Origin: Eriocheir sinensis
Taxonomy: Eukaryota > Arthropoda > Malacostraca > Decapoda > Varunidae
DNA length: 64,000 bases
NCBI RefSeq assembly: GCF_024679095.1
Contig: NW_026112144.1
Span: forward strand, 146,189 to 210,188
Direction: 5' to 3'
This document shows positions 35,469-45,745 of this stretch, in pieces. Under the pieces are notes generated by a model. It made no database searches. It saw only the letters and a program-made list of their open reading frames with translations, and was not told the DNA's origin. Position 1 is the first letter of the stretch. Every line of letters begins with the position of its first letter. Position numbers and translations under genes: made by a program.

Positions 35469-36208
35469 GCTCCCGTGTATCTAACCCCACCTAATATCGC
35501 TGTCCATGAATTTATCTAATCTATTTTTGAATGTGACAATTGTATTGGCACTCACCACATGACTGCTAAGCCTATTCCACTCATCCACAACCCTGTTAGT
35601 AAACCAATTTTTGCCTATGTCCCTGTTGAATCTGAATTTATCCAGTTTAAACCCATTACTTCGTGTCCTACCCGGTTCTCTTACCAACAAAACCTTATGA
35701 GTATCTCCCTTATTAAAGCCCTTCATCCATTTATAAACCTCGATCATGTCTCCACGCACCCTTCGCCTTTCTAGAGAATGCAGTTTTAACTGTTTGAGTC
35801 TTTCCTCGTATGGCAAGTTTCTCAACCCCTGAATCATCTTAGTCATCCTCCTCAGCACCGATTCTAACATTTTGATATCCATTCTATAGTAAGGTGACCA
35901 GAACTGAACCGCATAGTCAAGATGAGGTCTAACTAATGCTAAATATAGTTTGAGGAAGACTTCGGCGCTTCTGTTGCTTACGCTCCTTGAAATAAATCCC
36001 AGTACCCTATTTGCTCGATTTCTAGCTTGAATGCATTGTGCCCTTGGACGAGGATCAGAGCTCACTAAGACCCCTACATCTCTCTCGCACCTAGACCTGT
36101 TTATGAGAGTGTCATTTAAACAATAGTTGTGAAAGGGGTTGTTCCTACCTACACTCAGAATACTGCACTTCCTTACATTGAACTCCATCTGCCATTTATC
36201 CGCCCAGA
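35469..36208 (-). pseudogene. LINE C: RT thumb and C-terminus
   Basis: A clean minus-strand frame (36188 down to 35481 and open upstream to about 36207) has WQMEFNVRKCSILSVG, RDVGVLVSSD, LVRPHLDYAVQFWSPYYRMDI, VLRRMTKMIQGLRNLPYEERL, RRVRGDMIEVYKWM and the C-terminal FKNRLDKFMDSD. This is the CR1-like pattern shared with CR1-1, D and E. The palm with FADD is missing because of 5' truncation at about 36208. The 3' UTR is split by SINE-1 (see 33021-33092). Confidence 0.85.
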
Positions 36209-36462
36209 ACAGTTAACTATCAATTTCACTGTATATCTATTTAACTGTCTGTCTGTGTCTATCTGTCTGTCTTCAGTTAATGTGATAAACGTGCTTGTGC
36301 GTTGGCATATAAATACCGATACAACACAAACACCCCGGACCCGAGGTTACGCATATAAAGACGTATTTGATATTGACCACTGCCTGGATTTAATAGACAA
36401 AGGGGATAAACGCAGAATTCAATAAAAAGTATAGGATTTCCACTTAAACAGACTAGTGGGTA
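36209..36462. other. No recognisable gene
   Basis: Flank of LINE C; contains a short CTGTCTGTCTGT-type run near 36245-36272. Confidence 0.6.
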
Positions 36463-36600
36463 GGGTTGCAAAGGGTGGGAAAGTTTCCGGTAAAATAGAA
36501 ACTTTCCATGGAAGGTTTCCGGGAATTTTCAGGGCCGAAAAATTTGGGGAGTTTATTGGAATTTTAAAAATTTTCACACGTGTATTTGCCTTACTAAACA
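36463..36600. repeat. TAGGGTTGCAAAG-type repeat (possible hAT-like edge)
   Basis: TAGGGTTGCAAAGGGTGGGA, followed by several GGAAAGTTTCC/GGTTTCCGGG-type partial inverted motifs. The start resembles terminal repeats of some hAT-derived MITEs; the other end is not identified. Confidence 0.3.
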
Positions 36601-36666
36601 AACCAGTTTTGGTAAATATAACTTAAAAACTTAAAAAGATTTAAGCAACAAACACTGTGTTTCCAA

Positions 36667-36910
36667 AAGGTTAGGTTAAATTTAAGGAACTTTCAAACAC
36701 GTGGTATCCAGACACCTATAGCATAAAATAACGAAGAAAGCCGTCACTGTGTTATATAGAAAGTCTCATTTAGTAAGGAAGAGAAGATCATTTTCCTGAG
36801 TCAAGACGTATGGTATGGTGGTTTTGTTAAGTTAGGTTAAGTTTAGGGCATCTTCAAACATATAATAGGCGACAGCTTATGGCACAAAATAACAAAACAT
36901 GACCTCACTC
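36667..36910 (+). repeat. Direct repeat, about 160-bp period
   Basis: GGTTAGGTTAA, then CTTTCAAACA, then TA(T)GCATAAAATAACGAA at 36668-36740 recurs as AGTTAGGTTAAG, CTTCAAACA and TATGGCACAAAATAACAAA at 36828-36898. Confidence 0.55.
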
Positions 36911-37346
36911 AGTCAGTGAGCCTGAGGCTTTCTTTCTCTTCACCTCCTCCTCCTCCTCCTCATTCTTTTTTCTTTGCACCTTTACCTCTACAGATACGTT
37001 CAATAGTGGACGAAAAATAATTGCTTTCAGATCAAGAGCCATTATGTTATTTTTTTCCGTTCATCTCATCACTTTCGACCTTTTCAAAACGCGCCTTTAC
37101 GCAGCATAACATGATTTTGTTGAGAAAAAAAACGCGTAGATTAGTATGCGTCGGTAATGCTCTCGAGGCACAAAACACTCGCGTTGATCAGATTACATTA
37201 TCATTGTTTTTTCACTTGCTGTCAGACCCTGCGAGCCGGCGAGCCTTTCAACACACAAGTTCATTTTCGCGTTCACATAATTTCTGCCTTTTATCTGTTT
37301 TTTTTTCTTTTTTTTTTTTCACGTCACCTTGAATGCAAATTGACTG

Positions 37347-37348
<2 letters not shown>
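36911..37348. other. No recognisable gene
   Basis: A CTCCTC run at 36941-36962 and a T-rich stretch at 37299-37320; no supported coding frame. Confidence 0.6.

Positions 37349-37412
<64 letters not shown>
37349..37412. repeat. (GT)n microsatellite
   Basis: About 32 GT units. Confidence 0.97.
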
Positions 37413-37414
<2 letters not shown>

Positions 37415-38299
37415 TAACCCCCAATTAGTCTTCTTGTCCCTGGGGTTTAACAATTGTTTTCTGTGTCTTCCTCGCACGCAGTGTGTTGTGCAGTAACATG
37501 TTTGTGAATGGCTCAGTCTGTTCGTCATCAGTAATGCTAACGTTCAATCATAGTAATCTTTTTTCCTTCAGAGAATAGTTTGTATTCCTGCTTATCTATA
37601 TTTTTGAGTATTTTTAAGACAAGGACAAATTTTAATTCAAATGCTTAATCTCTTCTTCACTTATCTACACTAGCGAGACTGATGTGTATATTAACCGTAT
37701 TTTTTTTCTTTCCTTAGAGTTATAAAATATGCTGTTGTTGATCAATTTTTTTTGTGTCTTTATTTTTAGGGATGTTTTCCAATAACACAGTTTACCTTCT
37801 CCATAATCTACGAGTCATCTTTCATGGAATCTTTACTACGTGCGTGTGTTTGCCAACCGATCACATTCTCTCCTCCCTGTCAGCTGTGCTTTTGTTTATC
37901 TATAGTTAGAGTGTCTATGCATAATAATTTCGTTACATTTTCAGGTGTCATAACAGTTCTACTACTGATTAATCACCTCGTCACCTTTCATGCAAACTTT
38001 ATTATTGTTTATATTTATTTATCTGCGTGTGTGAATGAATTATACTTTTCTTTATCTACAGTTGGCGTATCATTATTTTTCTATTTTGAGTACATTTTCA
38101 ATTAATAATTCTGCCGCTGAATAATCTCTTCCTCTTATATACAAACTTTACTGAATTTACTTTATCCACGTGTGCATGTAAAATGTGCATGTGTTGATCT
38201 ATATTTAGAGTCGCATTTTTTACGTTGAGGTATATTTTCCAGCAACATAATTCTGGCGCTGCGTGATATGTTTGTCGCCTTCTGTGCAAACACCGTAAT

Positions 38300-38300
<1 letters not shown>

Positions 38301-38363
<63 letters not shown>
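38301..38363. repeat. (GT)n microsatellite
   Basis: About 31 GT units within the degenerate array. Confidence 0.97.
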
Positions 38364-38366
<3 letters not shown>

Positions 38367-39012
38367 ACCGTAGACACTTTCATCCCCTGCTGGTTATTTA
38401 TCATGATCTCGTTGGCTTATGTTTAGTGTGTGTTTTGTTTTAGGTATGTAAGTAGATTTTCCAGGTAATTAAGTTATCTATTGCCTCATCTTTTCGTCGT
38501 CTTACATGCAATTTAGTGTTTCATGAAATTTAGTGTTCCAAAACCATTTACAATCCTTTCCCTTGCGCTAATTAACTTAGTAAATGTTTGTTTACTTTAT
38601 ATAATTCATTTGTATACGAATATATTTTCACGTAACCTCATTTCTGCATCGCTTAATCTACTCATCTTTTCTGGAAACGTAGTTTCGTGTGTGTGTAGAA
38701 AGCAGTTATAATTGTTATCTATTTCTTTCCGTTTTTATTAATGATGTAACTTTATTTCGTTTATATTTATATTATTTCGCAACTCCGTACAAATCCCAGT
38801 AACTTTATTTCGGATTTCGCTTAATCTATTTTTTCCTCTGTTATGCAAACGTAATATCGCGTGTGTCCAGTGTAATTATTATCTCTCCTGGTCTGCATTA
38901 TTTCTGCAAGTGTTCGTCAATGTTTGTGGAGTGCATTCAAAAAGAGATAATTTTTTCCAGCAACACAACTTATGCATCTGCTTAATCTATTCGTCGACTG
39001 TTATGCAAACGT

Positions 39013-39047
39013 GTCTTCTTCTTCTTCTTCTTTTCTTCTTCTTCTTC

Positions 39048-39103
<56 letters not shown>

Positions 39104-39105
39104 GC
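39013..39105. repeat. (TTC)n-(TTA)n microsatellite
   Basis: TTC units pass into about 18 TTA units. Confidence 0.96.
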
Positions 39106-39439
39106 GGTTGTTATTTTAGTGTCGTTTATATTATTACTATTATTTTATTATTAATATTTATTGGTATTTTTAAAATTTTACAATCACATATTGTTTTCCC
39201 GTATGTATTAAGCCAGCAAATGTCTACCTTACATTATTTGTATCATTCATAGTCAATTTCAGTCATGATCGACACGCCCCGCGCTGCTTAACCAATTCAT
39301 CTTCCAGGCAAATGCAATTCATGTGTTTCAAGTGCAATTAAATTTCTTCTTGCGTGCAATAATCCGGTAAATGTCGATCTATATTTCATGTTTTAGTTTT
39401 TCTGAACATTAATGAAACTGCCTGCAGCATACACGCCAT

Positions 39440-40557
39440 TGATTAGTCCATTACACCTTTCCACCCACTCCTTTCCTCTCTAACCTTTTCATCTGTGTCC
39501 CATCATGCGCACTCATTGATTCCTCCTCCTTTTCCTCTCCTCACCCTTCTTCCTTTTCCTTTCCTTCTTTTTCATCTTCCTCCTCTTCCTATACCTCAAG
39601 GCCCCTTTCTGTTCCCCCATTTCTTTTCTTTTCTGTCCTCGCTTCCCTTCCATTCCCTCCCCTGTTCCTGTACCTTACTGATCTCCTCCGATTCCTTCCG
39701 CTCGTCTCCTTCATTTCTCTCTATTGCTTTCTACCCATCCTTTTCCTACCTCATTTTCTCTTTCTCACATCTCCTTTCCTCTCTCTCTTCCTCTTCCTTT
39801 ACCTTCCTGCTCCCTCCTTCCTCTTTCCACTTTACCCAGATATTCGTCCATGCCTCCTTTCTCTCCCTCCTACAATTGGCACCCACTTAGTCCAGGTGAC
39901 ATTCGACTATTAATCAAAGAAAGGTGCACCAGCTGTTCCACCTGCACTAATAACCTGCAGATCAACTCTCATTAACGCTAACTTAGCTAATCCTTTACAC
40001 CTTTACCTTTACGCTGCCCCCCACCCCGCCCTTCTCCCCTCCCTCCCCCTCCTATCCGTATCCATTAGCTTCAGGTGATGTTAGGTTATTAAAAAGGTGA
40101 GCCGGCCCTTCACCTGTCCAAGCACCTGCCCGTCACGTCATACCTGGTCATTAGGAGTCACGAGTGGGCAGGTGTTGAAAGATCTAATGATGATGACGAC
40201 GTGATAGGGATTTGTAAGTCTTGCGACGTCGCTTTCTCTCTGTGTCTCTCTCTAGCTCTGTCTCTGGCTTTATTTTCCTCTCCCTCCTCTTCCTCCTATC
40301 TCTTCTGTTTCTTCTCCCCGTTTCCTTTCTTCTGTTTCTACTCATCTTCTTTCGTCCTCCTCCTCCGTTTCAATTTCTTCACCCTTTATTTCCTCCTCCT
40401 CTTTCGCCACGTTTTGTTCCTCCTATCTCTCCTCCTCCCTTCTTTCCACCCGTTCCTCTTCCTTCGCTTCCCCTCCTCCTTTTTCTCAGTCTCCCCTTGA
40501 CTCTATTCCGCTCCTCCTCCTCCTCCTCCTCTTGATCATCAGTACGGGATATCAGCG
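39440..40557. other. Pyrimidine-rich region, no gene
   Basis: 39460-39880 and 40220-40535 are strongly C/T-biased on the + strand (CTCCTC and TTCCTT runs). A short unbiased block lies between them. Leu/Ser/Phe frames follow from composition. Confidence 0.65.
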
Positions 40558-40560
40558 CGG

Positions 40561-40833
40561 GGAGGCGGTGGCTGAGTCGTCAGAGTAACGGCTCCGTGTT
40601 CAGGAGGATGCGAGTTCAATCCCCGCCCGGTGCCACCAGGCTGGGATTTTTCAGCCGCCGCCGAGTGGCTTGAAACTACCCACATGCTGTCCAGAAGACC
40701 ACCTATCAACCCGGACTCTAGATTCTAGGATCAAAGATGAGCTCTGGGAGGGCAGCATGAGCCAATGCAAGATGGCGCCACTATAAACACTCGCCTGCGC
40801 CAGAACGGGCTGGGCCGACCATCAGGACCCACC
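40561..40833 (+). mobile_element. SINE-2, head and most of body
   Basis: The head has GGAGGCGGTGGCTGAGTCG (A box at 40569) and GAGTTCAATCC (B box at 40622-40632), then GCCCGGTGCCACCA. The body matches SINE-1 from GGGATTTTTCAG to CATCAGG(A/C)CCCACC. It is interrupted at 40833 by a CR1 copy and resumes at 42027. The head differs from that of SINE-1. Confidence 0.85.
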
Positions 40834-41724
40834 ATGCTCTTCTTAATTTATGTTAATGATATCGATGATGGGCTCACTTGCAAAGTATCAAAATTTGCTG
40901 ATGACACAAAAATTGCAAGTAAAGTAACTGCGATACTCGACGAAGAAGCTTTACAATCAGATATAGATCGACTTGCACGTTGGGCCAATCAATGGCAAAT
41001 GAAATTTAACGTTGAGAAATGTAAAGTGTTGCACATCGGAAAAAATAACAATCGCGTTCGGTACGTAATGAATGGCCAACAACTTTCTGCAGTAAGTAAA
41101 GAAAAGGATCTTGGAATCACTATATCAAGCGATTTAAAGCCCGGTCAGCATTGTTCAGAGGTAGTTAAAACTGCAAACAAATTGGTTGGCTTCTTCGGAC
41201 GAGTCTTTAATAATAAATCGGAAAAAGTAATATTAAAACTGTATAATTCGTTGGTTCGACCCCGTCTAGAGTACTGTGTACAGTTTTGGTCTCCCTACTA
41301 CAGAAAAGACATAGAAAAGTTGGAACGGGTTCAACGAAGAGTAACAAAGATGATTCCTAGGTTGAGAAATTTGTCATATAAACAAGGGCTTGAAGAAGTA
41401 AATTTATTCAGCCTATCAAAACGAAGAATGCGAGGCGATCTAATAGAAGTGTTTAAAATGTTCAAAGGATTCAGTGATATTAATGCGGAAGATTACTTTA
41501 CAATTGATCGATCAAATAGAACAAGAAGAAATCACAATTTGAAGATAAGTGGTAAAAGATTCTCGTCGCACGAAGCTAAACACTTCTGCTTCAATCGAGT
41601 TGTTAATGTTTGGAACTCTCTACCTTGTGATGTCATTGATAGTACAACAGTTACGGCCTTCAAGAATAGATTAGACAAGTGTTTTGAATCCAACCAGCAA
41701 CTAAGATATTACTCATTGTCGTAA
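40834..41724 (+). pseudogene. CR1 copy 2 RT palm/thumb fragment
   Basis: About 297 codons in one frame without stops; begins in the palm just upstream of FADD. The preceding open codons 40765-40833 belong to the SINE. Lacks endonuclease and RT fingers, so it is not functional. Confidence 0.85.
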
Positions 41725-42026
41725 TAACGTTAAGTTCTTTCGAATACTGGTGTCCTTGTCCGCTTTTATCGCCCGGTTAGTGGTAGCAGTAATGGTAGCT
41801 CTTTCCTCTTTCCTACATAAATTCCATGCAGTTTTTCCATGCTGCATGGTTCTTTTTCCTTTCCTGCCAGCTTTGGCTGGAGGGATGGGGGAGTGGGGAG
41901 GAGCCTTCGCCTTTGCTGTCCTTCATCTTCCACCTTTGATTAGATAGTTAGTGTAGCTTGTCACAAACAACCTCGTAAGGACCAGCAGGTCTGCTGTTGT
42001 TTGTTCTTCCTTTGTGTTCCTTTGTG
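40834..42026 (+). mobile_element. CR1-like LINE copy 2 (5'-truncated), inserted in SINE-2
   Basis: Starts at the ATGCTCTTCTTAATTTATG of the RT palm (equivalent to 22580 in CR1-1) and matches CR1-1 to its TTTGTGTTCC tail with only scattered substitutions. The frame is open from about 40834 to 41724 and includes FADDTKI, LGITISSDL, LVRPRLEYCVQFW and the C-terminus. CC is shared at the left junction (microhomology); no target duplication is seen. Confidence 0.9.
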
Positions 42027-42119
42027 AAAGAAGCCTTGGACCGACCATCAGGATCCACCGGGAAGAAGCCTACCGGCGCAATAGGCCGCAATGTAAAAAA
42101 AAATAATAATAATAAAAAA
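42027..42119 (+). mobile_element. SINE-2, 3' end and A-rich tail
   Basis: AAGAAGCCTTGGACCGACCATCAGG, CTACCGGCGCAATAGGC and GCAATGTAAAA match SINE-1 at 35388-35460. The tail is A-rich with AAT units. The palindrome begins directly after it. Confidence 0.85.
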
Positions 42120-42922
42120 AATGGACCGTATTGGCTATCCGGCGGCGAATCGGAGACAAGTACTGTTTTGACTTAACTCGGTTCCTTTTTTCTATTTCGG
42201 GAAAAATTAATACCGGCTGTCGTTTGGAGCAAAATGTCCAAACGTGGTACCTGCTGTCAGAAAAAAATGTATTCACACATTGCTGGTAAGGTTTTAAGGT
42301 TTGCGTCTGTGTGTGGTGTGTGTGACCACTGAGAGTCTCCTGAGCAGCCCAAACAGGCAAAGGAGGTTTCATGTTTTGCCCACGGCTTTATTTTGCTCTC
42401 CAGCAGCTTAAGAATGATTTAACTTGCTGTTAAATAATTGTTAGTAGCTATTTTGACTTCTGGTCTTAAGATAAGTGTTTACAGACACCCTCTCGCTGGA
42501 GAGGGCGTCTGTAAATCACTTATCTTAAGACCAGAAGTCAAAATAGCTACAGAAACTTAAACTAACATTATTTAACAGCAAGTTAAATCATTCTTAAGCT
42601 GCTGGAGAGCAAAATAAAGCCCTGGGCGAAAAAATACGAAACCTCCTAGCTGTGTTTTGCCTGTTTGGGCCGCTCAGGAGACTGCGTCTGCTGCGGCACA
42701 TTCGCCCCTCAGTGGTCTCACACACCACACACAGACGCAAACCTTAAAATCTTACCAGCAAAGGGTAAATACATTTTTTTTTCTACCAGCAGGTACCACG
42801 TTTGGGCATTTGGCTCCAAACGACAGCCATAATTTTTTTTTCCGAAGTAGAAAAGAGGAACCGAGTTAAGTCAAAACAGTACTTGTCTCCGAGTCGCCGC
42901 CGAACAGCCAATACGGTCCATT
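42120..42922. mobile_element. Foldback element: ~800-bp near-perfect palindrome
   Basis: Left arm 42120-42494 and right arm 42499-42922 are reverse complements with a 4-base loop (GCTG). Ends are AATGGACCGTATTGGCT and its complement. The core TAAGTG(T/A)TTACAGAC(A/G)CCCTCTC pairs almost without mismatch. The right arm is longer by about 50 bases, so there are indels. No coding frame, no transposase. It is a MITE or foldback-type element of unknown superfamily. Confidence 0.88.
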
Positions 42923-43920
42923 GCTGGACGCGCTAAAAGTCGTGTATTCTCAGCATACCTGGTCATGATTACTTGCCATGTTTCCGGTCAACATATTTAT
43001 TTCAAATTCTGTCTTTATGGATAAAATAGGCCCTAAATTCAGCTATGGTACTATTTTTTTTCATGTAAATAGTAAATGTGGTATAAAATATGGATTAAAG
43101 TTGCGGAAAAATCACGTGACCTGGAAACGGGTGCTGATTGGTCGTGACGTCACTAGGTACGTCGGGAGGCCGCCAACTTTGTGTTTCTCCGAGATTTCGT
43201 GTTGTGGTGTGTTTCTAGTGGCTAGCAATGCCTGGAGACGTAGCCCGCAGTCATTAGTGCTTCGTGCCAATGTTCAAGAGTACATATATACGGACAAAAG
43301 TACTCCACGTAAGATATTTCTGTCTGTGCTAGTGAATCATGCAGTAATTTCCTTTAGTTTCCCCTCGGACTAACTTTCCATCACGAACTCAACTATTCTC
43401 TCTACTGTCACATCCTCTGATTATAAAAATATTGGTCTGCATTTGTTTTCTTTTTACTTATCTTCAGGCGTTCATTCTCTCTGACGTTCCAGTGCCATTG
43501 TTTTCTCTAGGTTAGGCTTGGTAAGTTTCCATAATACTAATATAAATTCAACCTTGATTATTCTCTTTTGTTCCCCCTCGGACTAATTTTTAATCGTGAA
43601 CTCAACTATTTTCTGCAGAGCAGAGGCGAATCACTATTGGTAGTGTTTGTGGTGGCGGCGGGGGGCGGGGCGGAAAATCTCTCGACAACAGCATGATGGA
43701 GCAGAGCTTTACAGACTCTCGTGATGGACTGACCAGCTAAAGTTTCTCCTGTTTTCTCTCGACGCACAAAAAACGGGTCACGGGGTTTGTCAAAGGATGA
43801 ACGCATCTAAACTATAGGCTACGGATATTCTGGTGTATTTTTCGGCTTCTTTACCTTTTTCAACCCTTGTGAAGGATCGCTTTTGACATCAGAAAATCCA
43901 GTTGATGAGTTTGTTGTCCT
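42923..43920. other. No recognisable gene; promoter-like cluster
   Basis: A 131-codon frame at 42978-43373 lacks any recognisable domain. GATTGG (inverted CCAAT, 43136-43141) and TGACGTCA (43145-43152) lie close together, followed by a GC-richer piece. Direct repeats CCCCTCGGACTAA (43362 and 43575) and CGAACTCAACTATT (43384 and 43594) are about 210 bases apart. Confidence 0.45.
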
Positions 43921-44603
43921 AGAGTATTAGAGGGAAGGGGAGGGGAGGGTAAGGAGACGAAAGTGGAGAGAGAACAGGAGGAGGAGGGAGGGGAGATTAC
44001 GATGGTGAAGGAGGTAAGAGGGAGCAGAAAAAAGGGACAGAAGAAAGGGAGGGCATCTTGAATGAAAGTCTACGGATGATGTTAGGATGACTGGGAATAA
44101 AAGTAAAGAAAAATCTTCAAAAACTGGTCAACAAAGGTAAAACAAGACGAGCTTTGATTTGAACTGAAACAGATTATAAAGAATTGCTAAGTACTGAAAA
44201 TGTTAGCAGGCAAAAATAGAGGGCAGGCAGGTAAGGGAAAATTAAGGTAAATGAATTAAATCTTTAAACGGTTGAGCAGAGGGAAGAAGCAAAAACATTA
44301 TGAAGAGACGAACGGAACTAAATAACAAACAAACAAAAAAAAAAAAATAAGGACTAGAAAAAAATACAGAAAATCGAACTGATTAATCTTGAAAATGTTT
44401 AGAAAATGGGAGTATAAAAAAAATAAAAGAAAAATAAATTCAAGATAGAGGGAATAATAGGTGAGGTTAAACAGTGGTGTAGAAGACTAAAACAAGTGTT
44501 AATAGCACAAAAACTGTGCTAGATCGGCGTCACATGACCCTCCAACACACCCAACAATTTATATTATGCAACTAGGGGTGTAAAATGTAAAATGCTGAAA
44601 AGT
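43921..44603. other. Purine-rich to A-rich region, no gene
   Basis: GA-rich on the + strand from 43925 to 44060, then A-rich. No domain-bearing frame. Confidence 0.6.
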
Positions 44604-44717
44604 AAAGATGGCGCCACTATAAACACTTGCCTGCGCCACAACGGGCTGGGGCCGACCATCAGGCCCTACTATGAAGGCAAACCGGCGCCACAGGCCAAGA
44701 CGTAAAAAAAAAAAAAA
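44604..44717 (+). mobile_element. SINE-3, 3' fragment
   Basis: AAGATGGCGCCACTATAAAC, CCTGCGCC, CCATCAGGCCCTAC and CCGGCGCCACAGGC, ending GACGTA and a 14-base A tail. Lacks the head and the first half of the body. Same body as SINE-1 and SINE-2. Confidence 0.85.
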
Positions 44718-45305
44718 CAGCTGACTTTATTTATAATGCCAAGTTGTAGGGTTCATCAGGGCTAACAAATGTTATTATACAATTTCATGTCTACAATGCA
44801 TGGGTAAGCCAGGAAAACAGCTTGAAAAGAACAACATCAATATGAAGATGGACAATCTGTTGACGCCGATCAAAATGTAAAAAGTTGAGCCAGCAAGGCC
44901 AACAAAGAGACGGAAGGAAAAATTAGGAAAAAAAAGTACACTGGTATGCTGAACATGAAGCCTGACAGGAGAGTGTGATAAAAGTAGAAGACTGTGGGAG
45001 ATGGCAGAAGGAAGAGAAAGGGCGAGTGGCTGTGAATGTGGAGGAGAGGAGGAAAAGGAAAGATGAACGGAGAGCGGCTGTGAAGAGGGGAGAGAGAAAC
45101 AATGAGGAAGAAAAGAAAAAGAAAGTGGATGTTAATGTGAAAGAGAATAAAAAAAACGAGGGTAAGAAAGTGGGTGAATGTAGACGAAAGAGGGAGTGGG
45201 TGAAAAAATCAGTTAGAATGTGGAAGAAAGGAGAGGATAAAGCGATGATTGAATGCGAATGTGGAAAAAAGAAAAAAAGATAGAGAAAACGAGAATGGAG
45301 AAAAA
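44718..45305. other. No gene; purine-rich from about 44960
   Basis: Mixed sequence to 44960, then GA-rich. The open frames on both strands are compositional. Confidence 0.6.
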
Positions 45306-45745
45306 AAAGGATGATCACGAGAAAGAAAGATGAAGGAAGAGTAAATGTGAAAGAGGAAGAAGGAGGAAGAAGGAGAAAAAGGGTGATGAGAGAGAAAGAG
45401 GGAGGAAGAGTACATGTGAAAGAGGAAGAAGGAGGAAGGAGAAAAAGGGTGATGACAAGAGAGAAAGAGGAAGGAAGAGTACATGTGAAAGAGGAAGAAG
45501 GAGGAGGAAGAAGGAGAAAAAGGGTGATGACGAGAGAGAAAGAGGAAGGAAGAGTACATGTGAAAGAGGAAGGAGGAAGAAGGAGAAAAAGGGTGATGAC
45601 GAGAGAGAAAGAGGAAGGAAGACTACATGTGAAAGAGGAAGCAGAAGGAGGAAGAAGGAGAAAAAGGGTGATGACAAGAGAGAAAGAGGAAGGAAGAGTA
45701 CATGTGAAAGAGGAAGCAGAAAGAGGAAGAAGGAAGAGTGCTGAA
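45306..45745 (+). repeat. Purine minisatellite, about 60-78 bp unit
   Basis: Six units of GGAGAAAAAGGGTGATGA, then GAGAGAAAGAGGAAGGAAGAG, then TACATGTGAAAGAGGAAG and a GGAGGAAG spacer of variable length. The GTGATGA landmark recurs at about 45389, 45450, 45525, 45593 and 45668. Open on both strands because unit lengths are mostly multiples of three. Confidence 0.88.

Larger units (their letters stand above)
37500..39420 (+). repeat. Degenerate tandem array, unit roughly 120-200 bp
   Basis: A recurring order of blocks is visible: TTTATCTATATTTAGAGT, then TTTTCCAGCAAC(A)(C/T)AA, then TTCTGC(A/G)(T/C)CGCTTAATCTA, then TTCGTC...TATGCAAACGTAAT, then a (GT)-rich piece. Copies are centred near 37785, 37940, 38090, 38240, 38470, 38640, 38820 and 38975. 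Identity between units is low, so it is an old array. Two GT runs and a TTC/TTA run lie in it at the same place in the unit, after the GCAAAC block. Confidence 0.55.

Noticed and set aside
40561..40640. tRNA gene
   Set aside because: Same SINE body follows directly and no acceptor-stem closure is apparent.
42978..43373. 131-codon frame as a host gene
   Set aside because: No recognisable domain, weak start context, and adjacent to the palindrome; not supported without transcript evidence.
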